From positions 13,005,020 through 13,069,019 of the forward strand of contig OU696570.1 in assembly GCA_916048095.2 (NCBI GenBank): 64,000 nucleotides of DNA, in the 5' to 3' direction. The stretch is from Sacculina carcini. Lineage: Eukaryota; Arthropoda; Thecostraca; Sacculinidae. Of the stretch, positions 35,043 to 47,800 are shown one piece after another. The position numbers were made by a program, and so were the translations under genes. Within the stretch, counting starts at the first letter, position 1, and each line of letters begins with the position of its first letter. The notes beneath the pieces are model-generated. The model did not search any database. It saw only the letters and a list, made by a program, of their open reading frames with translations, and had not been told where the DNA came from.

Positions 35043-35678
35043 AAATAAATAAATAAATAATAAATAAACTAAATTCTTTGCACTGTGAATGCAACAAAAA
35101 TGGCGATGCAGTATAAGCGCAGGAGAGAACATTAGTCGAGTCGTATACTTAACACATTGACAATTCCATAGCAGGGCCAATAGGTAGCGACCATATGGGA
35201 GTCACGATAAACGTGCCTAACTCGACTTGTGACTGGCCCTGGCGCCAGCCATAGAACACAATCCTCTGTGGGAATAGATCTGACAGCTGGCCAAATGAGA
35301 TTTGTGTCTGCTCGCGCCGACAGTCTCACCGACAGCCATTGTTATGACGACAGCCGCGATATAATAACATCAAAACGCCTTCTAACTCACTCATTCCACT
35401 CGTCCACACACACACACACGCACACACACACACGCACACAGCGCGCGCACTCATCAAAACTGAAACGACACGCAGAAATCAGGCACCAACACAAACAGAC
35501 GAAACGAGCTGTTATCGAACAACAAAGAAAGCCATCAAGAGTCTGAACCAACGTCCTAAACGAGTCAGTTTGCGGTCAACATAGAGAATAAGAAGATATG
35601 TACTATGTGAAATATTGCACTATAAACACTGGCAGGTGGTTAGCGAATCTCCAGACAATGGCTGGAGTCGGAACCTGC
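31659..35678. other. No gene recognised
   Basis: AT-rich, with an ATTACATAAA-type simple repeat near 32460-32520 and an AAT-rich tract at 35005. No frame longer than about 80 codons. Confidence 0.6.
35005..35070 (+). repeat. AAT/AAAT-rich tract
   Basis: Runs of AAATAAAT and AATAATAAT. Could be the tail of a retroposed element on the plus strand, but no body was recognised upstream. Confidence 0.6.
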
Positions 35679-35706
35679 TAGCTTCGGAAGTGTACTTCCG
35701 AAGCTA
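35679..35706. repeat. 13-bp-arm palindrome
   Basis: TAGCTTCGGAAGT and ACTTCCGAAGCTA pair perfectly around the two bases GT. Shares gtacttccgaag with the palindrome at 37623. Confidence 0.85.
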
Positions 35707-36822
35707 CACAGGACGTAAGTTTTGTTTGCAAATAAAGCAAATGCCAACATGCGGAATTAAACCATGTGACTGCTTTCAAAGTGATTCTAGAAACATTGCT
35801 AAGCCTGTAAACACAGCATAATTATTAACAAAGAAACCAATAGAGTTTATTTGAAACACTAAAACACAATCACAAGCCAAAAACGTCATGCATATTTTTC
35901 GCTGGTGGCCGGAAAATCGTAATTCCAAGGTTTATAAGTGAACGCTAGCAAAATGTATGCTTACGTTCTCACATTCTTTGCTTACATTCATTATCTGCCG
36001 CATTTGAGCACTGTTGCAAAATTAATCAGGAACCAGTCAATCACAAAAACAAGGGGAACTCACGGAAATCTGAATGTGGAATCCATTTCACGTTGAACTT
36101 GATGAGTGTCCATCTCCCTGACAAACGCTGTAGTCGTTGATGGATGCATTTGCAAATTTCCCAGAACCCAGACTCAAGATCCACTCAATATTTTCCGAGT
36201 AACTCCTAATCCACAATACTTCCAAATTCATAACTAAAACGAACAGAGTTGATATTGGGCGGGTATAAAAATATATTCAACACGAAGTAAATTTTATCAG
36301 TCAATATTGATACAAACACAAAGACATCGCCAACAACAGTCGTAATGCACAAGCAACCATACATTACGGCGCCAATATTGGGATAAAACACCACACACAG
36401 ATGACACAGATGTACAACAGATAAAAATGTGAGGCAGCAAAACATCGCAAGACCTTCGCAAGACGAATTCGAATGCGGTGGGACCATACGTGAGGCAAAC
36501 AGCTATGCTCCTTGGACGCAGGAGCGCGACAACATATAGAAATGCATTGAGACGAATGAAACATCGACCTCAACAGAATGGAGCGTATGAACTCACGGTC
36601 GCAAATTCAAACGGGCTTGTTTTGAGTCAGCCCTCTAGAAAGACCCGCGTTGATGATGACAAATATTGGCACATTGGTAATACCGGTGTGGTAGACGAGA
36701 ATCTCAAGCAAAATATACAATGACAGACACACACGCGCATATCCTTGATGGCGTACATGACGGAATTGAAAGTTCACACGCCGCTGTGCCACTAAATCTA
36801 TTCAGCGACCAGTGAATAATTA

Positions 36823-37192
36823 CCGTAAAACCTCTATTAGAACGGCACCTTTGGGGAATAATTGAAAAATAGAAAGGCACTCTCTAACAAAACGTCACCT
36901 CCAATTAAACGTCACTTTCATGAATTGTTCTCTTTTTGGCATTAGCTATGAGTGACTGATTTTAATTAGTGAATTTGTGATTACGTACCAGTAATCACCC
37001 TGTATTTGTGTCTTTTGTGAAATGAATATGCATATGTTACCTGGTCATATGTTCATCCATAAAATAAACCGTACCTTCACAACAATTCTGACCAGTTAGT
37101 CGAAAAATAGAACGGCAGCCTCTAATTGAACGACACTACGGGTGAACGTTTGAAAAATAGAACGGCATGCCGTTCAAAAAGAGGTTGTACGG
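36823..37192. mobile_element. Miniature element with TA target site (Tc1/mariner or pogo type)
   Basis: Flanked by TA on both sides (36821-36822, 37193-37194). The ends CCGTAAAACCTC and GAGGTTGTACGG are near-perfect inverted repeats. Subterminal GAAAAATAGAACGGCA-type repeats occur at both ends and inside. 370 bp, noncoding. A related reverse copy lies at 60568-60861. Confidence 0.7.
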
Positions 37193-37622
37193 TAGGAGCA
37201 TACTGACTTTCTGTGCTTATGGAAACACAGGCGGCCGCAATAGGTATTAAATTTAGTTGTGATTGGAGCATGATATATCATATAGCAGCGGATACATCGA
37301 GATTGACATCGAGGATATGTTCGAATCACCACAATTCAGAAGTAACGACTTCCAAAATGCATGAATCGAACACCGTTTCACAAGTGCGGCATTCATGATT
37401 GTTTATCAGTCAATTGCGGTGTTATTTGTTCCGCTCACGTGCTAATATTTTTGCTTGCGATTTCAGTTTTCCTTTGATACTTCAAAACTTGGTATTATTT
37501 TTGTACTTCTGAACGAAATAGGCCCGGAATACTCGGAAAGCAAACACAGACGAAATGAATGACTGATCTGTGCCATGAATGATAACTTCTGATTCACTTC
37601 TGGATTCACTTCAAAAGCACTT

Positions 37623-37645
37623 AGAAGTACTTCCGAAGTACTTCT
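37623..37645. repeat. 10-bp-arm palindrome
   Basis: AGAAGTACTT and AAGTACTTCT pair perfectly around CCG. Confidence 0.85.
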
Positions 37646-37730
37646 GAGGCTGAATCGAACATACCCTGAGTAGTCACCATGAAATCCAATTATGAGTTAG
37701 TGTGCATAGAAGTCACCTTCGCGTACACAG

Positions 37731-37731
<1 letters not shown>

Positions 37732-37804
<73 letters not shown>
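37732..37804. repeat. CA microsatellite, 73 bp
   Basis: Uninterrupted CA repeats about 550 bp downstream of the CHSY stop codon. Confidence 0.95.
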
Positions 37805-37808
<4 letters not shown>

Positions 37809-38358
37809 GTTTGTGCTTGAATTGAATTCACATAAAATGAAAACAATTATGAGCATTCATGCATGCAAGATGTTTGGGTAAAATTGAACATGCAACACAG
37901 ACCAGATAACAATAGGAATACGGCTCAACAATGAAAACGAAACAAGACATACAGAAACAATTTGCTGAGTGCCACCGAACTGAAATACAAACAGTCGCAA
38001 AAGCTAAACATCATAACAGCTGACGCAACTGACACATAAAGGCACACATGAACCCTGTGAATAACTGCCTACTTTCAATGTTTATCACAATTGTAGAGAA
38101 CATGTGGCACCAATTGGCTGGACGACACCACAGAAGTGCTGTGTACATTTTTTGCGATATTTCTTGATCGCAAAGCGCATTCGACGTCACGTTACACACG
38201 TTGACGTCACTTACATTTACACATGTAGATTGAAACATGAACACGATCAAACATGCACATATCATTCCCGAATCTACAAGTATTCCTATGACAAGACCGG
38301 CTGAGATTAATTTGATAACAATCAATCAAAACCGATGCGTCCGCGCAAATCCTACAGC

Positions 38359-38886
38359 TCACTTGGACTTCTTGGCGCCGGCGCCGGCAGCTGACGACTG
38401 CTGCCGGCCCTCTTGCTGCGGCTGTTGAGAGGGCGTCCGCGGTGTACTCTTGGGCAGGTGGCGTGCGAACGGCAGTATGCGCTCGTCCACGCACACCTGC
38501 CATGCTAGAGCACGCTTGGCAGCCATAAATGAGTGCTGTGTGCCATGACACATGCTCTTCTGTTCGTCGCTGAGCGATTCAGCGCACTGTATCTTGTGAA
38601 ATACATGCACCATGCCTGGCTCAGCGGCCCGAATCACCGTGTAGTTAGCCGGATGACGCAGCACGTGGTCCATGAGGTCGACATCTTCCTTACCCCAGCC
38701 GTGGATACCCTCGTTGAGGCCACCAACCGCTTTCAGGTCGGATTTATACAACGCACCAACACCGAAGCCGAAGTAGCGGAACTTACCTCTACCGGCGTCC
38801 ACTGTGAAATGGTCTGCTTTTGCCAGATCCGGCTCCATTAGACTGGAAAGAGGATCATACTCGCTGAATACCACAGGGAAGTATAC
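38359..38886 (-). CDS. CHSY1: CHSY terminal exon j
   Basis: 175 codons plus TGA. It begins [12 protein letters not shown], contains [15 protein letters not shown] and the [12 protein letters not shown] block with the conserved W-G-x-E-D, then [12 protein letters not shown]. It finishes with a low-complexity tail rich in Q, S, P, A and K ([15 protein letters not shown] and AGAGAKKSK). The acceptor is ttttgcag|GTA. No clear AATAAA was found just downstream. Confidence 0.96.
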   Translation of the reverse strand, partial: VYFPVVFSEYDPLSSLMEPDLAKADHFTVDAGRGKFRYFGFGVGALYKSDLKAVGGLNEGIHGWGKEDVDLMDHVLRHPANYTVIRAAEPGMVHVFHKIQCAESLSDEQKSMCHGTQHSFMAAKRALAWQVCVDERILPFARHLPKSTPRTPSQQPQQEGRQQSSAAGAGAKKSK

Positions 38887-41800
38887 CTGCAAAACGGGAC
38901 ATACAACGTGCCAGTAAACGAATCATAAAATCAACAACAGAACGCACAAGTTAGCGTTATTCTTATACTTCGAGTTGTGAGCATTGCTCGCAAATTTTCT
39001 ATACAGTACGTACTATACCGGACTTTATAGGCTGCAACCATCGACTACACGAGCCCAAAATCCTCAAATTGAGTTCTATCGAAAGCGTCATGTCAATATC
39101 AGGCAGTCAAACACGTGTGCATAATCAAGGCTTCAACGACCTTCAACGATCAGCAAACGCACCTGTTTTCCCTGTACGACGAAGTTGCGCACGTTATCCA
39201 GCGCCGTGGATGTCGGTAAGATGTCGATATCAGTGAGCAGCACCAGATCGTCATCGGACAACACGCTGACCCCGAGCATCAGCGAGGTAGACCGGTCGAA
39301 TGGCTGAGAAGAAGTGACTACGGCCACTGCCTCGCCGTACGTGTCCTGCATGTATTGCAGCTTGTGCACGATTTCGGTTGAATGCTGTGTTCAACGAGGC
39401 ATGCAACAATGCATTGTATAATCTAAACGTGTAAATGAATAAACGGTCAGATTGTAGGAAATAATGCTAAATCACCAGCATTGGCATGTGGTAAGTGGCT
39501 GGCAAGTCGTTGCTAATATTTGTAATTTAATAAATATATCCTGGATGATAGATGTCTTACATGCAGAAACTCAGCGCGGGATAGCAAAACTCGAAGCGAT
39601 GGAATGTCTCAAACGTAAAAGCCCGTCAATTGAGGTAGCGTTTCTTCCAATAGGACGCCTGATCCTTGCTAAAACGGTTCAATTAAACTTAAACTTATTA
39701 CTTAAACTTCAATTAAAGTTAGACTCGCTACGACCGACTTTTTCATTGCCAGTAAAACCGAATACGAACAATTTCACTCACCTCTTTGTCCGCATTTTCG
39801 TGATAGACGAAAACAACTCGCACGTCACGTAAGCCCATTTTCTCAAAGTTGTCGCAAAACTTGAGAAATGGGGTAAGCTTGCCCGCCAATCCAACCACCA
39901 GGTTAACAACTACGCCTTCACGACGCGGTAGCAAGCGAACCTTTCAGAGCACAGATAATGTTGACCATCAATACAACATAGAATCATGTGAAAAAGTGTT
40001 CGGAAAGTCACTTGCTCTCTGACTTGTGTAACCTAGTTAGGCTATCTGCTGCTCTTCCCCATTCCAACTGCCAATTTCCCACGAAACTGGTCACGTGCAA
40101 AACCACTTGGGACGGATCCTGTACTAGAACTCAGCAGCTCAGCTTATTGATCGGCCAGCGACACCGTATATATGAGACATATTTTTTCAGACAAATATCC
40201 AGCGAAGAGTCCGATGCGTTACATCTTGAAATGTGGCAGCCAGGGCGAGTAGCAGGTCAAAGCGGGCGACAACACAAAGCAGCGAGAAGTAACGTAGGAA
40301 TGAACGTAAAGAACCAAACTTAATTGGTGTGTTTGTTGTTGAGCTGAAGATACGTAGTTGAAATGTAATCATGCAAGGAAATGATAATTTCAAATAACAA
40401 AACCAACATAAAATCGTGAGCGCACAGTAAACAACAACAAACAACAACAACAACATATATTTAATACAGCGCACGATAAAATGCAAAGGCGCGAAAAACA
40501 TGATAAAAGATAAAAGCTAGCGGAAAAAAACAAACGTAAACAGCACGCACAGGGAAAGACATACCGTGCACAACATGAGAAAACCAAGAGCAATCAGAGG
40601 AAACAACATACAAAAACAGCAGAGTACAAGAAACGCATTTATTCCGAAGAAGAAGCAAGAAGATGTTTGTGGAGAACAGATGAAAAGGAAGCAAAGGAAC
40701 TAATTTGATAAAGCTGAGGAGGTAGAGAGTTGTAGAGGCGAGGAACAGAAAAGTAGAATGACTTGGCCGACCAGGTGGACTCGTTGATGGCGGGAGGGCA
40801 GAAGAGTGGGACAGGGTATCGAGATGAGGGTCGTACTTGAGGTGACAGGAGTTCACGTAGGTAAGATGGGGAAGATGGAGACTTAATAATTTTGAAAACT
40901 AAACAGCAAATTTTGTAGCGAATTCTGAGGGGAGCAGGGAGCCAGCCAAGTTGACGGATGTAAGAGGAGGTCGGCGTTCTTGGAGGAAGTCTCAGAACAA
41001 AGCGGCATGAAAGATTAATGACAGATTGATGTTGGCGAATCGTCTTGAGAGGCAAGTGAAGAAATAACGAATTACAGTAGTCCAGACGAGAGAAGATATA
41101 GGCGTTAACGAGAACAATTGCAGATGATTCATCGATGAGAGACCGGATAGGAAAAAAATTTCGTAGAACAAAGCGACAAGTGATGAGTAAAAAATTTCGG
41201 GTGAAAGAGAATGTGGGGTCAAATACTACACCCAGGTTCCGAATGTGTGAGGCGAGTGATAAATTGAGAGTTGGAGGAGTAAGCCTGGGGGGATGAAAGA
41301 CCATGAACTCAGTCTTGTCCGGGTTCAAAAGGAGCCGCCTTGATGAGGCCCAAGATGAGATATGCGAGATTAGGTCATGAACAAGAGAGGAAGAAGTATG
41401 TGAGAGAGGGAAGTATATTTGCACGTCATCAGCATAAATATGAAAGGAGAGAGGATAAGAACGAAGAAGAGGGCAAAGTGAAGATACACAAGCTCCATTT
41501 GAATTGGATTCAAGGGGGTTAAATTCGCTGGAGGTTGGCATTTGTGGAGCAGTTATATTAGTTATACACATATTAGTTATATTATTCAGTTACCACATCT
41601 ATCCTTTTCTCACAAAAGTCGCCCTACCAATAACCGAGCATAATACTTGTGATATGACGTCCACCTAATCGGAGAGTAGAATAACAATATCAAGATGTGA
41701 AAAATATGAGAAATGAACTGTCTTTTTCAAGTGTTCATATCTATGTTCATAGAGCCAAAATTTTCTGTGATGAATGTGCTGCGCCGCTTTTGCAAATTGT

Positions 41801-44800
41801 CATTTACAACCTTGACAACTCGAGAGAGAGAGAGACAATCACTCAAAACACCACAGTGAAAGAGCTGTTTCGGAAAGGAATTACCTTTGCATCCATATTA
41901 AATGGCAATGAACTCGACTTGGAGTATATGGATATTATATTTTGAGCTTATGACAGTTGATACCTCGGAATAATGCTATATTAATATAATATAGCATTAT
42001 GAAACGTTCTGCACACGATACTCGACATTGCAAACTGGTTCAAATTGGTCGCGATATTCTCCTTAGAGCCCAAAAATGTGTAAATATACAGGAAATCACT
42101 GCAGATTGCAAATTCGCAAGCAAATTGGCAGTTCGAAGGCGCCAAATGGTCTGACTGATCGGTGCGCCCCTTAACCACCAATCATCATTATCAAATTGGC
42201 AGTCATTCTCAAATTGGCAGGTAGAAATTAAGCATAGGTGCCTTCTTGCTCTGAATGCGATGTAAAGCAAATTGCACGATATGTTGGAAGAATTTCAGCG
42301 GTCAACCAAAGAGAAGTGCAAATGACGTAGTGTTTGAGTTGGCTGAGATGAATGAACGTAACGGGCAAGGTGCTTCCGTTTCTGACCTATCAGAAACTGT
42401 GATTACATGTCAAGCAGTACGATTAAACTTAATTAAAACAGTACGTTTCAACGATTAAAACAGTGCGATAGCTTATTGCCATCAAATTTAATTCTCCTCC
42501 TAGGGCAGTGGTTCTCAACCTTTTTGAAATCAACTGTTCGAGGTCAGCTCGCACCCCTGTATTCTTGATTGATACATGAAATGATTAGCATAAAAACAAA
42601 TTAATAAAAAACACTTTTATTCAATATTAAATTACACAACTTACAGTTTCCTTATGTTTCCCTTAAGTATATTTCCAGGAAAAAATACAAAACAGCTAAA
42701 ACATGTTTTCTTTAAATTTTCACAGAACCCCTGTCCCAGGAAATCCTACTGCTCGTTTTAACTTTCAATTCAACAGATTCCCCACACAATTAGCATGAAA
42801 GCGCAAGAAAAATGCAATACGCAGTCATGAAAAGCCGACACGAAAGTGTAATAGCATAGAGCAGAGTTTCTTAACCGGGGGTGTTCGCACCCCTAAGGGG
42901 AGGCGATACTAGTTCTTAAGGGATGCTCGGATTCCCGTGAAAATTAAAGAAAAAAAGGCTTTGCCTATGCCTTTGCGTTGCTTATATACTTCCCTAAACA
43001 GTTTATTCTTACAGGAGCTTTAAGCTGTATGAATGAATCTTGAATAAAAGATTGTTATTACTTCGTTTGTATTTTTTATCATTTTCATATAGCTATCAAT
43101 AATCCAGGGGGTGCGAGAACTGACTTTTTATTTGAAAAGGGTTCGAGCGCAGAGAAAGTTTAATAACCATTGGCATAGAACCTTTCATAATCTCTCATCG
43201 TACTGGAAAATCGGCACCAATGTGGTTCACAAATGAAGAGCTGTATGGCTAGATAGGAAAAATGAACGGCTTTGGTATTGACTCACCTCTGACTCTCCGA
43301 ACACCTGCTGCATGTAGGCGTGCCGTCGAACCTTCTGTGTTGTCGGTTTGCCACGAAAACGAATGTACTTGAGGACCAGGTCGAGCACCATATCGACCCC
43401 GTACAGAGGGTCAACACGATGATATCCATAGTTATGGTCCTGCAGTGTTAAGCTGCGACCTCGCTCCTACACCCACAAGAAAGCACAAATGTATAAATCG
43501 AAACATCTGGGGCATCCCAAGAGATGAGAACTTGCTCACTTTATCATATGCAGAAATAACATAGAGGTGCACTATATTATGAAACAGAAATTAATGGCAA
43601 ACAGAAATCAGAAACAGAAATCGGAGTTGAAAGAGACGTTACTCATAAGAAACCAGCCAGAACAATCTCGTAACATCTCAAGATGAAGAGAAAGCAGTTA
43701 CTGAGTCGATAAACTGGACTCCGCAAAGTCAAAAACACTGAAATATAGTTACAAAGGACTAGCACTATCGAATATATGAACATACAAAACACTAGCCATA
43801 TTAACTAGAAACGGATAGATGTTAGAAGTAGTGCATTAACGCTACAATGTTGGCCTATGTGTAAACGCCGGCATTGGCGTGATGGGTTTGATATGTATGA
43901 GATAGAGAAATAATCACCTTGGTTTACACCAGCGCCAACATGCAAACATGCATAGCCTCTGAATTTGCAGCCGGCATTTTGCAAACAATGTTCACATTGC
44001 GAGAAGAAGGCATATAATAATAGAAAGAGGCCTGAGAGAGAGACCTGCATCTACACAAACTGCATTAACGCTGCTTGACCAATGGAATATTTAGCAGATT
44101 ATGAAAAAAGGATCCACCGAATTACACACGTACAAATGCAATATACAAATGCGAGCCACTATGCATAAATACATATAGCAAAGTTTGTATACGTACACAG
44201 ATTACATATAATTTGATTGAATCAAGTCGCATACATGTGATTTGGTCGTGATTGTTTAGTTCTTGTTTTCTTAGACACAAAGTTTCTGAACAACATGCAG
44301 CACCAAAATTTCACCTGCTAATATACCGCCCAGATCAGTGGTGTTGCCAAGGAGGGACAGGGGGAGGGGGGGGGGGGGTCTCGAGACCCCAATAATGTGC
44401 CAAGCCTAAGATTCCCCAATACTCCTGACCATGCACATTTGAAGTGTATTGGCTCATGTTTCGTAGGATCACAGTAAGTCCTCTTTTTGCTATGCTCGTG
44501 TTGGGGTCTGTACGACCTGTCCGTGTGTGAGTTATTTTTGTAGAATGCTTCACAAAAAGTAGAGTTATTGGTAGAGTACTTAAATTCGATATATTCCCTC
44601 TGAGAGTGTGTAATACTTTGGTCCGTGGCTAAAAAACGTCATTCAAAACATTAGTCATTGTTCTATACAAAGGTAAATTTTTCAATAAAACCTCAAGTTT
44701 TCGCGAACGCATAAGTGTCCTCGTTTCAGAGATTCAGACTATGGTCACCCTATGTTTCGTCAAACCTCTACATCTTTACCCGGAGCCTCCTCAGCCCCCA

Positions 44801-47800
44801 CCGGAAAAAATACCAGCGCCGCCACCGGCCCAGAGATACTTAAAAACAAGTCATGATCCAAGCCGACCAAACATCTGTTCAACTTCAATTGAATAACGAA
44901 AATAAAGTAGCGATTTTCGACAGTAGATTGCAATATTTAAAATTTAGCACCAGCAAACCGTAAACCATAAGCATATTGTTATCGGCTGTCGTGAATGCGT
45001 TTATAGTATTGGCCGCTAGTCATGATAAAAACAGTCATGTAAAGTATACTACAAGTAGTGCAGTACACTACTTTATGACGGTGCTTATGCTGTAGTGTAC
45101 AATAGTATATGTAGCATAATAGTATATATGAAAACCTTACTGTTGCCTGACCTTACATAACATCACTTATTCATTGCTCAGTCAAATACAGGATCGTACA
45201 CTAACACAGATAAGTATGTATGTATAATGCAAGTGTATATGTAAGTATGCATGAATAATTTGAAATGTCTTCATAATGTACTCTACTGATGAGGCACAGA
45301 CAAATCCACCGCTGTTTAGCGATATTCACCGAGTCTGAGTGGCAACACTGAATGGAGTGCCCCCTTGCCTGGGTGAACGACAGCATGTAGTCCATGAGCG
45401 CTCCGGTGGCGTCACGGATGCCCTCGCGCAGGTGCAGCGCGGCACTGATGCGAGGGTCGTACACTTTGGCGGCATTGAGCGAGAAACGGTGCCCTATGTG
45501 CATCCAGGGCAGCACGTCTTCGGGATCGCTGACCTCACGCTTATTGAGCATCGGCGCAAGACCTGCAGGACATGAAGTGGGTCCATCGTTCAGCTATGTC
45601 TTCAACAACAGCCGATGGGCAATCAGCAATCGACAGGGATCGTGAAAACACTGGCTAGACCTCGATATTTGTCAGAAGTCATCAACGGATGAAATCAGAT
45701 GAAACGGTCGTCTTACAGTGAAAAGCTTAGTCCATCAAGCCCTTAGAGGACAGTCATAATTTCCCATCACAGCTTGATGTTTCGTTCAACACAAGTGAAT
45801 TAAGCTACTGCACAAGCAAAACACACTAAAACGCTCACTCATTCGGATGAACAACATCACCCATCTACACAGTTTATCTTAATGGGTAGGCTCTGAAGTG
45901 GCAAAAATTTATGGCGTTGAGCTAGTGACATATCTGGAATAATTAAACAGCCCAGGAATTAGACAGTGATACAACAAGCACCAGATACTTGTAAGCCATA
46001 AGTACCGTTGTACAGGCAGTAACCCCTTGTGCCAGTAACAAAGTAGAATCATCCAGAGTGTAGCGTTATTGCGTAGATTTATAACAACTAATGCTTAACT
46101 TAATTAACAACACCATCATGATATTGGACTTTACCCTTAATAGGAAACAATTCTCCGTTCTCTGACACATTTGAGTGACAAACTTCATACCTTGGTCGAT
46201 AGTATATAACCAACCATTTGAGACTAAACATGGACATAACTCACTCGGTGTTAGTAATAGCGTGACTTCAAGTCATCATTACCGACGCTACAGAACACCA
46301 TTATTACCAGCGACTTATGAGTATGTGTGTGTGTGTATGCATGTATGTTTATGGGTGTATGTGTCTTCGTGGGATTAATACTCACATAGTGCATCGGATT
46401 ATACCTCAATTTGCTTCGGCATGTATGTATGCATATGTGTGTATGTGTGTATGTGTGTGTGTTTGTGTGTGTAAATGGCTAAGTGCGCGTTTGTTAGCGA
46501 GTAATAATCAACATAGCAATGAACACTCGATGTAATGCTTTGATCTGTAGTGCAAAAATGATATGCTTTGATCTTCCCAATGCAAGCGTTTAAGCCGAAA
46601 TTGAATAAAATTTCGTGGTGGAAATTCGACCCTGTTAAATACTAACCGTGTCTTCTGGTGAGAGGTGGAAGTGGTGGAACATTTTCTGGCTCGGTCGATC
46701 GCAGAATATCGCGATTCCTTATCACTTTCATCATCTGGGCTTGCTTGATCTTCTCGCTCTGTGAAAGCGCCATAATAGAAATAACAACCAAGACAGGCAT
46801 ACCAAAACAAAATGCACATTGAAACACAGGAATCATTGGCATGTAATGCCTCATATTTACATACCATTGGTAGAACATTTTATAAGCGACACACGGCACG
46901 CATAAACGCGAAACTGATACATTTCATAGTGAAAATTCGAAAACGGTCCAGACAGATATCGTTTGCTTCTTATTGGCCAAATTGTTCTATAGACTAAAAT
47001 AGAGATGGTTATTGGAGATGGTACCCATCTGTGTGCGATTGAACTTGCATTTTCATACGACTGCAAAGGGGTTTATGTGATATAAAGCTTAAAAGGTTGA
47101 ATGCTGCAAGGTTAAAAGCCTCAATTGGCAACTGCTCACGAGAAGAAGCCGAAGCTAATGAACACACACAGGTGTGTCCCGTGCAGCTCGCTGCCACCGC
47201 AGAATCGACCCTCTCCATACCATGGCGACACAAGGACGGAAGATGTATTAGAGGCCCACCTCGCCAGAACGCGTGGCACAACACATGATTGATATCTGGT
47301 ACCCATTTACTGTTTAGTGGACGGGGGCTGTTTGATTATAGAATTCACCGAAAGAAATTCTTCTCCGCCTTGTTTTGAACCACGGACCTGCCGCTTGTGA
47401 GGCGGGTATGCTACCACTACACCACGGAGTCCAATTAATGTTGAAACATTTGCGACCATATAGGCGGGCGTGATAAATCGATTAAAACATTTTAGCACGT
47501 TGGACGACTTAGAGAGTCAAAATTATCAATCATAAGCAAGATTATTATGTACCATGACGTTTAATCAGCTAAAATCGCACATATTTACAACCTTGCATAA
47601 TTCTAAAACTGAAAACGTCATTGCGTCCAGTGGTTAGTGTATTTACTATGATTAGTAATATAAGCTTCATATATTTAAACATTATTGCATTTGTATTCCT
47701 TGCCAGAATGCTTCTCAAAGTGCATCTTAAACTATTCCCTTGTACTAGTTTGCATCTAAATTATAATATTTTATGCTCTATTTATGCCTAATAACAAATA

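Larger units (their letters stand above)
37195..38358. other. Downstream flank of CHSY, no gene recognised
   Basis: Probably includes the CHSY 3' UTR just left of 38359, but no convincing polyadenylation signal was found. A minus-strand frame at 38011-38325 is not supported by any domain. Confidence 0.5.
39941..43286 (-). other. CHSY intron g/h containing LINE and hAT-like elements
   Basis: 3.3-kb intron. It holds a 5'-truncated CR1/L2-like LINE (about 40430-41571), a perfect 13-bp AT-rich hairpin at 41970-42000, and two hAT-like miniature elements (one-ended from 42506, complete at 42862-43172). The sequence around 42040-42230 repeats caaattggcag several times and has no assigned function. 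Confidence 0.85.

Noticed and set aside
38011..38325. Small hydrophobic protein downstream of CHSY
   Set aside because: It lies in the likely 3' UTR on the same strand, with no domain or initiation context to support it.
45201..45368. Unspliced extension of CHSY exon f to the stop at 45201
   Set aside because: The extension is not conserved and would delete the entire C-terminal transferase domain; the GC donor restores the family alignment.
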